64,000 nucleotides of DNA from Cheilinus undulatus (Eukaryota; Chordata; Actinopteri; Labriformes; Labridae). Of the stretch, positions 46,054 through 60,400 are shown one piece after another. How positions within the stretch are numbered: the stretch's first letter is position 1; every line of letters begins with the position of its first letter. The stretch spans positions 580,616 to 644,615 of the forward strand of contig NC_054880.1 of the NCBI RefSeq assembly GCF_018320785.1, written 5' to 3'. The position numbers and the translations under genes are program-made. The notes below the pieces were generated by a model. It was not told the DNA's origin, did no database searches, and saw only the letters and a list, made by a program, of their open reading frames with translations.

Positions 46054-47564
46054 CTACAGCTGGATGAAGCCCGAGTAGAAAGTGTCTGTCCTCTGCTGCT
46101 CTAGGCGCTGGTCAGGCTCCGCCCCTCCCATGCAGTGGACTTTCAGGTGGCCGTTGAGCGAGCGTTTGGCCTGGAAGCTCTTCCCGCAGACGGAGCAGCT
46201 GTACGGTTTCTCCCCAGTGTGGATCAGGATGTGTCTCTTCAGGTCCACGTCCTGCATGAAGCCTTTCCCGCACACCTGGCACAGGAAGCGCCGCTCCTTG
46301 TTGTGGAAGCGCATGTGTGTGTCCAGGGTGTTCTTCTGCGTGAAGCCCTTCCCACAGAGGCTGCAGGAGAACGCCCGCTCACCCGTGTGGATCTTCAGGT
46401 GCATCTTCAGGTTCCCGCTCTGGTTGAAGGCTTTCCCGCAGAAGCTGCAGCTGTACGGTTTCTCCCCTGTGTGGATCCGGATGTGGAGCTCCAGTGCTGA
46501 GTGGGCGGGGAAGTTCTTCCCACAGATGTGGCAGGTGTGGCTGAAGTCGCGGTGGGAGTGCAGGTGGGCGGCGAGGCTGGCGGCGGACTCGTACTGATGT
46601 CCACAGAGTCCACAGCAGCGGTCGGCGTCCTGCAGGTGCGTCTCTACGTGAGCCACCAGGTAGGTCCGCCTATGGAAGACGTCCCCGCACACTTTACAAC
46701 GGTGAGTCGGCGCCGTGCCGCGTAGTCTCTTCGGTTTGTCCGTCCTCTCGTGCTTGGCCATGTGACGCTGCAGGCCGAGCCCCTTCTTAAACTCCCGACC
46801 ACAGACTCCACAGGTGTGCACCACCTGCTCCTCGCGGTGCTCCTGTAGGTGGCGCTCCAGAGAAGACATGTGGCAGAAGGCACGGCTGCACTTGGAACAC
46901 TTGAACTGCTTGTCTTTGGCGTGGACGTTCATGTGCGACGCCAGGTTCCCCTTCTGACTGAACTTTTTCCCGCACATGCCGCAGGTGAATGGTTTCTCCC
47001 CCGTGTGCAGACGCAGGTGCAGCTCCTGGGCCAGGATGGAGTGGAACGTCTTCCCGCAGAACGAGCACGTCTTACTCTTCTCCTGATGCATCTGCAGGTG
47101 AGCCGCCAGCTCAGAGGCGGAGTCTAAATTCTCGCCACAGAAGCCGCAGCGGCAGTCGGGGTCGTGAGCGCAGAGCTGCACGACGTGCTTGAGCAGGTAG
47201 CCTTTCCCCTGCAGAGTCCGGCCGCAGACGTGACAGTTAAAAGTCTGGGACGGAGCCGACCGCTTCCGTTTGGGTTTGACGGCCGGCGGCGGTTTGTTTG
47301 TGGCTTTGAGCCGCGGCCGCCCTCTCTTCTTCTTCTTCTTCTTCGATGACCTCAGAGGTCTCTGTCTCTTCCAGTCGCTGTCCTGATCCTCCTCGCTCTG
47401 GGCGGACGAGCTGGAGGTCGGCTGGTGGTAGGAGGGGGAGGAGCAGCGAGGAGAGGGCGGGCAGGAGGCGGGGTTCTCCTCTCCCTCAGGCTCTGATTGG
47501 TTCAGGTCTGCAGGGTCAAGAGGTTCCAGGTCTCTGTGGTCCAGGACCTCAGAGTGCAGCGAGT
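46054..47564 (-). CDS. Zinc-finger gene B, exon 2 (finger domain)
   Basis: 1511 bp. The open frame runs on upstream to an ATG at 47640, but the strong acceptor at 47566-47565 and the match to gene A (SDWK motif, D junction) favour the exon start. Two related finger series are visible, starting [10 protein letters not shown] and [10 protein letters not shown], each followed by CGxCG...SAxxLAAHL and then HTGEKP-linked fingers. This suggests an internal duplication. Plus-strand and other minus-strand frames over the exon are shadows. Confidence 0.9.
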
Positions 47565-48399
47565 CTGAGGAGAGAAAAACAGCATTTATTTCATTTACAG
47601 AGCTGTTAGCTGTCCCCCTTCCTGATTTCTTTGTCTTCATGTTTTTGTCTCTTTAATGTTTCAGATCCTCAAACTAACGTAAATATTAGACAAAGATAAC
47701 CTGAGTAAAAACTAAAGTCAGTTTATAAACCATGATTTCACTTATTCAGGCTAAATCTATCCAAACCTACCTAGCCTCTGTGAGAAAGTCTTTCCCTCCT
47801 CCTTAAATCATGAATTAACTGATCAACCACATTTTGTAGTGATTCACCATATTATCCACCAGATATCAACATTTCTGCCGATATTTACGTCCGTGCGTAT
47901 CAGCATGTATCAACTGTGAAATTTGTCCATATATCCTAATAAATGAGTGGAGTTTTATGCTGAAACCAACAGACCTGTGTAAGTTCTTTATTCATTCTCA
48001 TTCTTTAAAGTTTAACCCCTTAAAGCCTGCTGTATCATATCTGATACACACTTTTATGATACCTCTAATCAATATGATCATTAATTATTTAAAAAACTTC
48101 TGAATACAATCTGATAAATGATCAAAATGCCCTCAAGTGGATTATCAGTACCAAAAACACCTAATCTACAAAATGATACACAAAAATAAATGTTAAATTT
48201 TATGGAAATTTAGATTTTTTTGGATTTCAGTTGAAAGTGAAATAAACATTTCAGTTCCAAAAAATGAGAATTTTCTGGCTTTAATTTGTGTTTTTGGGCT
48301 TTAATGGGTTAAACTGTGTTTTAAGAAAAAAAAAAGTTTGTTTCTTTTTTCCTAAAATTGAATTTTTAGTTGTGTAAAACATATTTAAATATCGGATAT

Positions 48400-48461
<62 letters not shown>

Positions 48462-51400
48462 TAGTGCCTACATTTTTTATAAAACTGAGTTCAGTTTGAC
48501 TCTCTACACCCAGACCTGATCCCTGCCAGACCTGCGGGATCCAGAATACTTGACTAGAACCGGTCCAACAGTGAAGTGGTCTAAAAGATCTCCAACACAT
48601 CATGAACCATCTAAAGAAGACCAGAAGAGGAACAAAGTCTCTGACATCTATCAGTCTGAAAGGGTCACAGAGACATTTCTAAGGCTTTGGGACTCTGAGA
48701 GCCATTACCTACAACAGGGGAAAACTATGAACAGGGATGAACCTTCTCAGGAGAGGCTGGCCTACCAACATGACTCCAAGAGGACATGGACGACTCATCC
48801 AGGAGGTCCCTGAAGAACCCAGAACCACATCTGAAGACCTGCAGGCCTCACTGACTCAGTTAAGGTCAGAGGTCATGACTCAATAATCAGAAAGAGACTG
48901 GGCAACAATGGCATCATGGGAGAGCTCCAAGACCAAAACAGTGCTGGGCAACAAAAACACAAAGACTCGTCTCACATTGGACTAAAAACACCCTGATGAT
49001 CCCAGAGACTTCTGGGAAATATTCTGAAGACTGACCAGACAGAAGAGGAACTTTGGAGTCAAACTAACCCAGCATTTCATCAGGAGAACCTCAGACCTAC
49101 AGTCAGACATGGTGGTGGTAGTGTGACGGTCTGGATCAGGACCTGGACCACTAGAACCATGAACTCTGCTCTCTAGCAGAAAATCCTGAAGGAGAATGTC
49201 CGACCATCAGTTCATGACCTCAAGATCAAGACCACTTGAGTTTTGGAGCAGGACCATGATCCCAAACACACCAGCAAGTCCACCTCTGAATGGACTAAAG
49301 ACTAAATGAAGGTTCTGGAGTGGTCTAGTCAGAATCTGGACTTAGATCTGACTGAGATGCTGTGACCGTTCATGCTGGAAAACCCTCCAGTCTGAACTAT
49401 TCTGCAGAGAAGAATGGGACAACATTCCTCCACAGTGATGTAAAGACTCACTGACAGTCATCAGGGAAAGGAGGAATGACTGTTTCACTCAGACCAGGTT
49501 AGGATGGATTTAGTCTACATAAATGAAACCATGGTTTAAACTCTGACTTTAGTGGTAACTCAGGTTATCTCTAACTTTAACGTCTATGAAAACTCTTATA
49601 AGAACAGTGATACGCTCTCTGGTCGATTCACGGGGCTCCAGTCACAGACGTCCTCTCTGAGGGGGGTAGGGGGGCTGTTGGGAGGTTCAGGACATGCCCA
49701 GATCAGCTGACCCTCCCAACGGCCCCCCTACCCCCCCTCAGAGAGGACGCTGGGGGGCCGTTGGCAGGTTCAGGACATGCCTAGATCAGCTGACCCTCTC
49801 ACAGCTGAGCCGGTCTACAGTTCTAACTACTCTCTAAGCCGGTCTGTCCCAGAGGAGACGGAGGCTCAGAGTGGAACTGGACTGGGTCAGATTCCTCCAA
49901 AGTTTAGCAGCGATACGAGCAGCCCCTCCTCCTTTGGGCTGATCCTTGTTTATGTTGAAATCTGATTGGCTCAAGCATTGTCGCACAGATCAAAGTGTTT
50001 GCAGGTAAAGTTGTAAACTGAAAAGTAAAAGTGGCTGCTGTTTTCTAGAGGAGAGTCCTGCTGGGACCATGAGAGACAGACAGAGGATCTCTGTGAGCAA
50101 ACCAGAAGAAACCACACGGCTCTTCACCTCTGTCGCTCTCTGCTGCTCTACGGAAGCCCTGAAAGGACACAGGAAATTCATACATGTGTTTTAGATCAAC
50201 CTTCAGTGTCTCAGGATGTCTACTATCTATCTCCTTATGCTGTCCGTAAAGCTGAGCCCAGGATCTTTATTTATTCATTGTGTAGAAAATAGCCTTCTTA
50301 AAATGAAATAACTGTTGTTAAAAACATTTTTAAAATGGGTTTAAAAAAAGCTAAAGTTGGTTAAAAACTGTGTAAAAGGTGGTGAAATGAGATTTCTAAA
50401 GAATACATTTGGGTTAAAGTGGCAAAAATGGGCACAAAAGTGGTAAGAGGGATCAAAGAGAGGCTGAATGGCTGTAAGTGCAAAAAACTGGTGGAAATTT
50501 GGTGGAATGGGATGAAAATTTGATATAAACTGTCAAAAATAGGTTAAGTGTGGTTAAAACGGTCAAAAAAAAAGGTTGTAAAAAGGGATTATAGAGACAA
50601 CAATGGGTCAACAGAGCAACAACAGAGAGATTTGGTTTAGAAGGGTCAAAAACAGGCAGAAATAAAAGTGGAGGAAAGAGTTTAAAACGGACACAAATGG
50701 GTCTGAAGTGGCAAAAATGCTCTTAAAACAATTCAACATCGATTCAGCAAATCCTCTGAATCGATTCACCTCCTGGCCAGTGGGGGGCGCTGTGTGTGAG
50801 ATTGGCGTTGTATGGACGGAGGCCGCACTCGACCAAACAACAACCAACCATAACCATTTATGTGAGGTTTATCACAGTTTCAAAGAGGACAGAAATATTA
50901 TTAAAGTTTCATGCACTTTACTTTTTCAGTGTTTATACAGAACTGTCCTGTTTTTACTTTTACTCCATACGCACAAATAAGTTATTACTGTGCAAATTTT
51001 TATTTTCAGATGTTTTATTGCTTAAAAATATGAGGTGACCTTCAACATATGTTCACATGGGCATGAAAACAATCATTAACAGATTGTCAACAGGTTATTT
51101 GTTTATTTCTACTTCTCACTGAATCCACACTGAAGCTTTTAAGTCAATATCAAATCATCTACCAACCCTAGATCTATGATGTTAGAATGAAGCGTAGATC
51201 TGTGATGTTAGAATGAAGCGTAGATCTGTGATGTTAGAATGAAGCGTAGATCTGTGATGTTAGAATGAAGCGTAGATCTGTGATGTTAGAATAAAGAGAA
51301 TCTGAAGCGTAGATCTGTGATGTTAGAATAAAGAGAATCTGAAGCGTAGATCTGTGATGTTAGAATGAAGCGTAGATCTGTGATGTTAGAACGAAGCATA

Positions 51401-54400
51401 GATCTGTGATGTTAGAATAAAGAGAATCTGAAGCGTAGATCTGTGATGTTAGAATGAAGACAATCTGAAGTGTAGATCTGTGATGTTAGAACGAGGCGTA
51501 GATCTGTGATGTTAGAATGAAGCGTAGATCTGTGATGTTAGAATGAAGCGTAGATCTGTGATGTTAGAATGAAGCGTAGATCTGTGATGTTAGAATGATG
51601 ACAATCTGAAGCGTAGATCTGTGATGTTAGAATGAAGCGTAGATCTGTGATGTTAGAATGAAGCGTAGATCTGTGATGTTAGAATGAAGACAATCTGAAG
51701 CGTAGATCTGTGATGTTAGAATGAAGCGTAGATCTGTGATGTTAGAATGAAGCATAGATCTGTGATGTTAGAATGAAGCGTAGATCTGTGATGTTAGAAT
51801 GATGACAATCTGAAGCGTAGATCTGTGATGTTAGAATGAAGCGTAGATCTGTGATGTTAGAATGAAGCGTAGATCTGTGATGTTAGAATGAAGCGTAGAT
51901 CTGTGATGTTAGAACGAAGACAATCTGAAGCGTAGATCTGTGACGTTAGAATGAAGCGTAGATCTGTGATGTTAGAATGAAGCGTAGATCTGTGATGTTA
52001 GAACGAAGACAATCTGAAGCGTAGATCTGTGATGTTAGAATGAATCATAGATCTGTGATGTTAGAATGAAGACAATCTGAAGCGTAGATCTGTGATGTTA
52101 GAATGAAGCGTAGATCTGTGATGTTAGAATGAAGCATAGATCTGTGATGTTAGAATGAAGACAATCTGAAGCGTAGATCTGTGATGTTAGAATGAAGCGT
52201 AGATCTGTGATGTTAGAATGAAGCGTAGATCTGTGATGTTAGAAGGAAGCGTAGATCTGTGATGTTAGAACGAAGCGTAGATCTGTGATGTTAGAAGGAA
52301 GCGTAGATCTGTGATGTTAGAATGAAGCGTAGATCTGTGATGTTAGAATAAAGAGAATCTGAAGCGTAGATCTGTGATGTTAGAATGAAGCGTAGATCTG
52401 TGATGTTAGAATGAAGACAATCTGAAGCGTAGATCTGTGATGTTAGAATGAAGCGTAGATCTGTGATGTTAGAATGAAGACAATCTGAAGCGTAGATCTG
52501 TGATGTTAGAATGAAGCGTAGATCTGTGATGTTAGAATAAAGAGAATCTGAAGCATAGATCTGTGATGTTAGAATGAAGACAATCTCAAGTGTAGATCTG
52601 TGATGTTAGAATGAAGACAATCTGAAGTGTAGATCTGTGATGTTAGAATGAAGCGTAGATCTGTGATGTTAGAATGAAGCGTAGATCTGTGATGTTAGAA
52701 TGAAGCGTAGATCTGTGATGTTAGAATGAAGCGTAGATCTGTGATGTTAGAATGAAGACAATCTGAAGTGTAGATCTGTGATGTTAGAATGAAGCATAGA
52801 TCTGTGATGTTAGAATGAAGCATAGATCTGTGATGTTAGAATAAAGAGAATCTGAAGCGTAGATCTGTAATGTTAGAATGAAGCGTAGATCTGTGATGTT
52901 AGAATGAAGCGTAGATCTGTGATGTTAGAATGAAGACAATCTGAAGCATAGATCTGTGATGTTAGAATGAAGCGTAGATCTGTGATGTTAGAACGAGGCA
53001 TAGATCTGTGATGTTAGAACGAAGCGTAGATCTGTGATGTTAGAATGAAGCATAGATCTGTGATGTTAGAACGAAGCATAGATCTGTGATGTTAGAATGA
53101 AGCGTAGATCTGTGATGTTAGAATGAAGACAATCTGAAGCGTAGATCTGTGATGTTAGAATGAAGCGTAGATCTGTGATGTTAGAATGAAGACAATCTGA
53201 AGCGTAGATCTGTGATGTTAGAATGAAGCGTAGATCTGTGATGTTAGAATAAAGAGAATCTGAAGCATAGATCTGTGATGTTAGAATGAAGACAATCTCA
53301 AGTGTAGATCTGTGATGTTAGAATGAAGACAATCTGAAGTGTAGATCTGTGATGTTAGAATGAAGCGTAGATCTGTGATGTTAGAATGAAGCATAGATCT
53401 GTGATGTTAGAATGAAGCATAGATCTGTGATGTTAGAATGAAGACAATCTGAAGCATAGATCTGTGATGTTAGAATGAAGCGTAGATCTGTGATGTTAGA
53501 ATGAAGACAATCTGAAGCGTAGATCTGTGATGTTAGAATGAAGACAATCTGAAGCATAGATCTGTGATGTTAGAATGAAGCGTAGATCTGTGATGTTAGA
53601 ACGAGGCGTAGATCTGTGATGTTAGAACGAAGCGTAGATCTGTGATGTTAGAACGAAACGTAGATCTGTGATGTTAGAATGAAGCGTAGATCTGTGATGT
53701 TAGAATGAAGCGTAGATCTGTGATGTTAGAATGAAGACAATCTGAAGCGTAGATCTGTGATGTTAGAATGAAGACAATCTGAAGCGTAGATCTGTGATGT
53801 TAGAACGAAACGTAGATCTGTGATGTTAGAATGAAGCGTAGATCTGTGATGTTAGAATGAAGCGTAGATCTGTGATGTTAGAATGAAGACAATCTGAAGC
53901 GTAGATCTGTGATGTTAGAATGAAGACAATCTGAAGCGTAGATCTGTGATGTTAGAATGAAGCGTAGATCTGTGATGTTAGAATGAAGACAATCTGAAGC
54001 GTAGATCTGTGATGTTAGAATGAAGACAATCTGAAGCGTAGATCTGTGATGTTAGAATGAAGCATAGATCTGTGATGTTAGAACGAAGCATAGATCTGTG
54101 ATGTTAGAATGAAGCGTAGATCTGTGATGTTAGAATGAAGACAATCTGAAGCGTAGATCTGTGATGTTAGAATGAAGACAATCTGAAGCGTAGATCTGTG
54201 ATGTTAGAACGAAGCGTAGATCTGTGATGTTAGAATGAAGACAATCTGAAGCGTAGATCTGTGATGTTTGAATGAAGACAATCTGAAGCGTAGATCTGTG
54301 ATGTTAGAACGAAGCGTAGATCTGTGATGTTAGAACGAAGCATAGATCTGTGATGTTAGAATGAAGCCAATCTGAAGCGTAGATCTGTGATGTTAGAATG

Positions 54401-57400
54401 AAGACAATCTGAAGCGTAGATCTGTGATGTTAGAACGAAGCGTAGATCTGTGATGTTAGAACGAAGCATAGATCTGTGATGTTAGAATGAAGCCAATCTG
54501 AAGCGTAGATCTGTGATGTTAGAATGAAGACAATCTGAAGCGTAGATCTGTGATGTTAGAACGAAGCGTAGATCTGTGATGTTAGAACGAAGCATAGATC
54601 TGTGATGTTAGAATGAAGCGTAAATCTGTGATGTTAGAATGAAGCCAATCTGAAGCGTAGATCTGTGATGTTAGAATGAAGACAATCTGAAGCGTAGATC
54701 TGTGATGTTAGAATGAAGCATAGATCTGTGATGTTAGAACGAAGCATAGATCTGTGATGTTAGAACGAAGCATAGATCTGTGATGTTAGAATGAAGCGTA
54801 GATCTGTGATGTTAGAACGAAGCGTAGATCTGTGATGTTAGAATGAAGCGTAGATCTGTGATGTTAGAATGAAGCGTAGATCTGTGATGTTAGAATGAAG
54901 ACAATCTGAAGTGTAGATCTGTGATGTTAGAATGAAGCGTAGATCTGTGATGTTAGAATGAAGCGTAGATCTGTGATGTTAGAATGAAACGTAGATCTGT
55001 GATGTTAGAATGAAGCATAGATCTGTGATGTTAGAATGAAGACAATCTGAAGTGTAGATCTGTGATGTTAGAAGGAAGCATAGATCTGTGATGTTAGAAG
55101 GAAGCGTAGATCTGTGATGTTAGAAGAAAGCGTAGATCTGTGATGTTAGAAGGAAGCGTAGATCTGTGATGTTAGAAGGAAGCGTAGATCTGTGATGTTA
55201 GAAGGAAGCGTAGATCTGTGATGTTAGAACGAAGCGTAGATCTGTGATGTTAGAATGAAGACAATCTGAAGCATAGATCTGTGATGTTAGAATGAAGCGT
55301 AGATCTGTGATGTTAGAACGAGGCGTAGATCTGTGATGTTAGAACGAAGCGTAGATCTGTGATGTTAGAACGAAACGTAGATCTGTGATGTTAGAATGAA
55401 GCGTAGATCTGTGATGTTAGAATGAAGCGTAGATCTGTGATGTTAGAATGAAGCGTAGATCTGTGATGTTAGAATGAAGACAATCTGAAGCGTAGATCTG
55501 TGATGTTAGAATGAAGACAATCTGAAGCGTAGATCTGTGATGTTAGAACGAAGCGTAGATCTGTGATGTTAGAATGAAGACAATCTGAAGCGTAGATCTG
55601 TGATGTTAGAATGAAGACAATCTGAAGCGTAGATCTGTGATGTTAGAATGAAGCATAGATCTGTGATGTTAGAACGAAGCATAGATCTGTGATGTTAGAA
55701 TGAAGCGTAGATCTGTGATGTTAGAATGAAGACAATCTGAAGCGTAGATCTGTGATGTTAGAATGAAGACAATCTGAAGCGTAGATCTGTGATGTTAGAA
55801 CGAAGCGTAGATCTGTGATGTTAGAACGAAGCATAGATCTGTGATGTTAGAATGAAGCGTAAATCTGTGATGTTAGAATGAAGCCAATCTGAAGCGTAGA
55901 TCTGTGATGTTAGAATGAAGACAATCTGAAGCGTAGATCTGTGATGTTAGAATGAAGCATAGATCTGTGATGTTAGAACGAAGCGTAGATCTGTGATGTT
56001 AGAACGAAGCGTAGATCTGTGATGTTAGAATGAAGCGTAGATCTGTGATGTTAGAATGAAGCGTAGATCTGTGATGTTAGAATGAAGACAATCTGAAGTG
56101 TAGATCTGTGATGTTAGAATGAAGCGTAGATCTGTGATGTTAGAATAAAGAGAATCTGAAGCGTAGATCTGTGATGTTAGAATGAAGCGTAGATCTGTGA
56201 TGTTAGAATGAAGCGTAGATCTGTGATGTTAGAATAAAGAGAATCTGAAGCATAGATCTGTGATGTTAGAATGAAGCGTAGATCTGTGATGTTAGAATAA
56301 AGAGAATCTGAAGCATAGATCTGTGATGTTAGAATGAAGACAATCTGAAGCGTAGATCTGTGATGTTAGAATGAAGACAATCTGAAGCGTAGATCTGTGA
56401 TGTTAGAATGAAGCGTAGATCTGTGATGTTAGAATAAAGAGAATCTGAAGCATAGATCTGTGATGTTAGAATGAAGACAATCTCAAGTGTAGATCTGTGA
56501 TGTTAGAATGAAGCGTAGATCTGTGATGTTAGAATAAAGAGAATCTGAAGCATAGATCTGTGATGTTAGAATGAAGACAATCTGAAGTGTAGATCTGTGA
56601 TGTTAGAATGAAGCGTAGATCTGTGATGTTAGAATGAAGCGTAGATCTGTGATGTTAGAATGAAGACAATCTGAAGTGTAGATCTGTGATGTTAGAATGA
56701 AGCATAGATCTGTGATGTTAGAATGAAGCATAGATCTGTGATGTTAGAATAAAGAGAATCTGAAGCGTAGATTTGTAATGTTAGAATGAAGCGTAGATCT
56801 GTGATGTTAGAATGAAGCGTAGATCTGTGATGTTAGAATGAAGACAATCTGAAGCATAGATCTGTGATGTTAGAATGAAGCGTAGATCTGTGATGTTAGA
56901 ACGAAGCGTAGATCTGTGATGTTAGAACGAAACGTAGATCTGTGATGTTAGAATGAAGCGTAGATCTGTGATGTTAGAATGAAGCGTAGATCTGTGATGT
57001 TAGAATGAAGCGTAGATCTGTGATGTTAGAATGAAGCGTAGATCTGTGATGTTAGAATGAAGACAATCTGAAGCGTAGATCTGTGATGTTAGAATGAAGA
57101 CAATCTGAAGCGTAGATCTGTGATGTTAGAATGAAGCGTAGATCTGTGATGTTAGAATGAAGCGTAGATCTGTGATGTTAGAATGAAGCGTAGATCTGTG
57201 ATGTTAGAATGAAGCATAGATCTGTGATGTTAGAATGAAGACAATCTGAAGCGTAGATCTGTGATGTTAGAATGAAGCATAGATCTGTGATGTTAGAACG
57301 AAGCATAGATCTGTGATGTTAGAATGAAGCGTAGATCTGTGATGTTAGAATGAAGACAATCTGAAGCGTAGATCTGTGATGTTAGAATGAAGCGTAGATC

Positions 57401-60400
57401 TGTGATGTTAGAACGAAGCGTAAATCTGTGATGTTAGAATGAAGCGTAGATCTGTGATGTTAGAATGAAGCGTAGATCTGTGATGTTAGAATGAAGACAA
57501 TCTGAAGCGTAGATCTGTGATGTTAGAATGAAGACAATCTGAAGCGTAGATCTGTGATGTTAGAATGAAGCATAGATCTGTGATGTTAGAACGAAGCATA
57601 GATCTGTGATGTTAGAACGAAGCATAGATCTGTGATGTTAGAATGAAGCGTAGATCTGTGATGTTAGAACGAAGCGTAGATCTGTGATGTTAGAATGAAG
57701 CATAGATCTGTGATGTTAGAATGAAGCATAGATCTGTGATTTTAGAACGAAGCGTAGATCTGTGATGTTAGAATGAAGACAATTTGAAGCGTAGATCTGT
57801 GATGTTAGAATGAAGCATAGATCTGTGATGTTAGAACGAAGCGTAGATCTGTGATGTTAGAATGAAGCGTAGATCTGTGATGTTAGAATGAAGCGTAGAT
57901 CTGTGATGTTAGAATGAAGCATAGATCTGTGATGTTAGAATGAAGACAATCTGAAGCGTAGATCTGTGATGTTAGAATAAAGCATAGATCTGTGATGTTA
58001 GAACGAAGCGTAGATCTGTGATGTTAGAATGAAGCGTAGATCTGTGATGTTAGAATGAAGCGTAGATCTGTGATGTTAGAATGAAGCATAGATCTGTGAT
58101 GTTAGAATGAAGACAATCTGAAGCGTAGATCTGTGATGTTAGAATGAAGCATAGATCTGTGATGTTAGAATGAAGACAATCTGAAGCGTAGATCTGTGAT
58201 GTTAGAATGAAGCGTAGATCTGTGATGTTAGAATGAAGCGTAGATCTGTGATGTTAGAATGAAGACAATCTGAAGCGTAGATCTGTGATGTTAGAATGAA
58301 GCATAGATCTGTGATGTTAGAACGAAGCATAGATCTGTGATGTTAGAATGAAGCGTAGATCTGTGATGTTAGAACGAAGCGTAGATCTGTGATGTTAGAA
58401 TGAAGCGTAGATCTGTGATGTTAGAATGAAGCGTAGATCTGTGATGTTAGAATGAAGCGTAGATCTGTGATGTTAGAATGAAGCGTAGATCTGTGATGTT
58501 AGAATGAAGAGAATCTGAAGGACAGTGGATTTATTTAGAAGTATTGAAAATGAAAGACTAACTTTATTTAAATGTTGGGCCTTTAGGCCTCATCATGTTT
58601 ATCAGATGTGAATTATTTTCATTATTTATTTTCCACCCATAGAAAACAGCCAACGTAGTTTCAGAGTAAATCATTAATCTGGCCTTCAGTCACTGATAGA
58701 TCTATCAGGTCATCATCTCCCACAATGCCTCTCTGCTAACGCTGAGGAATGGAGAAATTTGGCGGCTTTGTTTGACGTGCTAATATTTTTACCTCTGAAT
58801 GACTGGATTACAGAGGAGGGGACAGGATTTCCTGTTTCTGTGTCGCAGTGGCAGCAGGATGAAAATCAGTGGTTTGAATGAACGTCAGTGAGAGAGGGAG
58901 GGTTAGTCTACTCAGGGTCATCCTGTCAACACAGTGTGGAGAATCACATGACCCTCCGAGACCCTATGAGGGTCTGAGGGTCTGAGGGTCTAGGAGGGTC
59001 TATGAGGGTCTGAGGGTCTAGGAGGGTCTATGAGGGTCTGGGAGGGTCTATGAGGGTCTGAGGGTCTAGGAGGGTCTGAGGTTCTGAGGGTCTAGGAGGG
59101 TCTGAGGGTCTAGGAGGGTCTAGGAGGGTCTAGGAGGGTCTGAGGGTCTAGGAGGGTCTATGAGGGCCTGAGGGTCTAGGAGGGTCTGAGAGTTGCCCTT
59201 ACTGGCCCCTTAGAGACCCCCCTTAGAGACCCTGTCTGTGGCTCTGTCTGGACCCCCTTACTGGCCCCTTAGAAACCCCCCTTAGAGACCCTGTCTGTGG
59301 CTCTGTCTGGACCCCCTTACTGGCCCCTTAGAGACCCCCCTTAAAGACCCCGTCTGTAGCTCTGTCTGGACCCCCTTATTGGCCCCTTAGAGACCCCCCT
59401 TAGAGATCCCCATCTGTAGCCCTTTCTGGACCCCCTTACTGGCCCCTTAGAGACCCCCCTTAGAGATCCCGGTCTGTAGCTCTGTCTGGACCCCCTTAAT
59501 GGCCCCTTAGAGACCCCCCTTAGAGATCCCCGTCTGTAGCCCTGTCTGGACCCCCTTAATGGCCCCTTAGAGACCCCCCTTAAAGACCCCGTCTGTAGCC
59601 CTGTCTGGACCCCCTTATTGGCCCCTTAGAGACCCCCCTTAAAGACCCCGCTGTAGCCCTGTCTGGACCCCTTATTGGCCCCTGTAGAGACCCCCCTTAA
59701 AGACCCCGTCTGTAGCTCTGTCTGGACCCCCTTATTGGCCCCTTAGAGACCGCCCTTAGAGATCCCCATCTGTAGCCCTTTCTGGACCCCCTTACTGGCC
59801 CCTTAGAGACCCCCCTTAGAGATCCCCGTCTGTAGCTCTGTCTGGACCCCCTTATTGGCCCCTGTAGAGACCCCCCTTAAAGACCACGTCTGTAGCTCTG
59901 TCTGGACCCCCTTATTGGCCCCTGTAGAGTCCCCCCTGAAAGACCCCGTCTGTAACTCTGTCTGGACCCCCTTAATGGCCCCTGTAGAGACCCCCCTTAA
60001 AGACCCCGTCTGTAGCTCTGTCTGGACCCCCTTATTGGCCCCTTAGAGACCCCCCTTAGAGATCCCCATCTGTAGCCCTTTCTGGACCCCTTACTGGCCC
60101 CTTAGAGACCCCCTTAGAGATCCCGTCCTGTAGCCCTGTCTGGACCCCTTAATGGCCCCTTAGAGACCCCCCTTAAAGACCCCGTCTGTAGCACTGTCTG
60201 GACCCCCTTAATGGCCCCTTAGAGACCCCCCTTAAAGACCCCGTCTGTAGCTCTGTCTGGACCCCCTTAATGGCCCCGTAGAGACCCCCTTAAAGACCCG
60301 TCTGTAGCTCTGTCTGGACCCCTTACTGGCCCCTTAGAGACCCCCTTAAAGACCCGTCTGTAGCTCTGTCTGGACCCCCTTATTGGCCCCTTAGAGACCC

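Noticed and set aside
46407..47068. Out-of-frame minus-strand frames inside gene B exon 2
   Set aside because: The 13-finger frame clearly takes precedence; the others have no recognisable domain.
51168..58520. CRISPR-like array
   Set aside because: Direct repeats are present, but the intervals are also repeats, not unique spacers, and the setting is a vertebrate intron.
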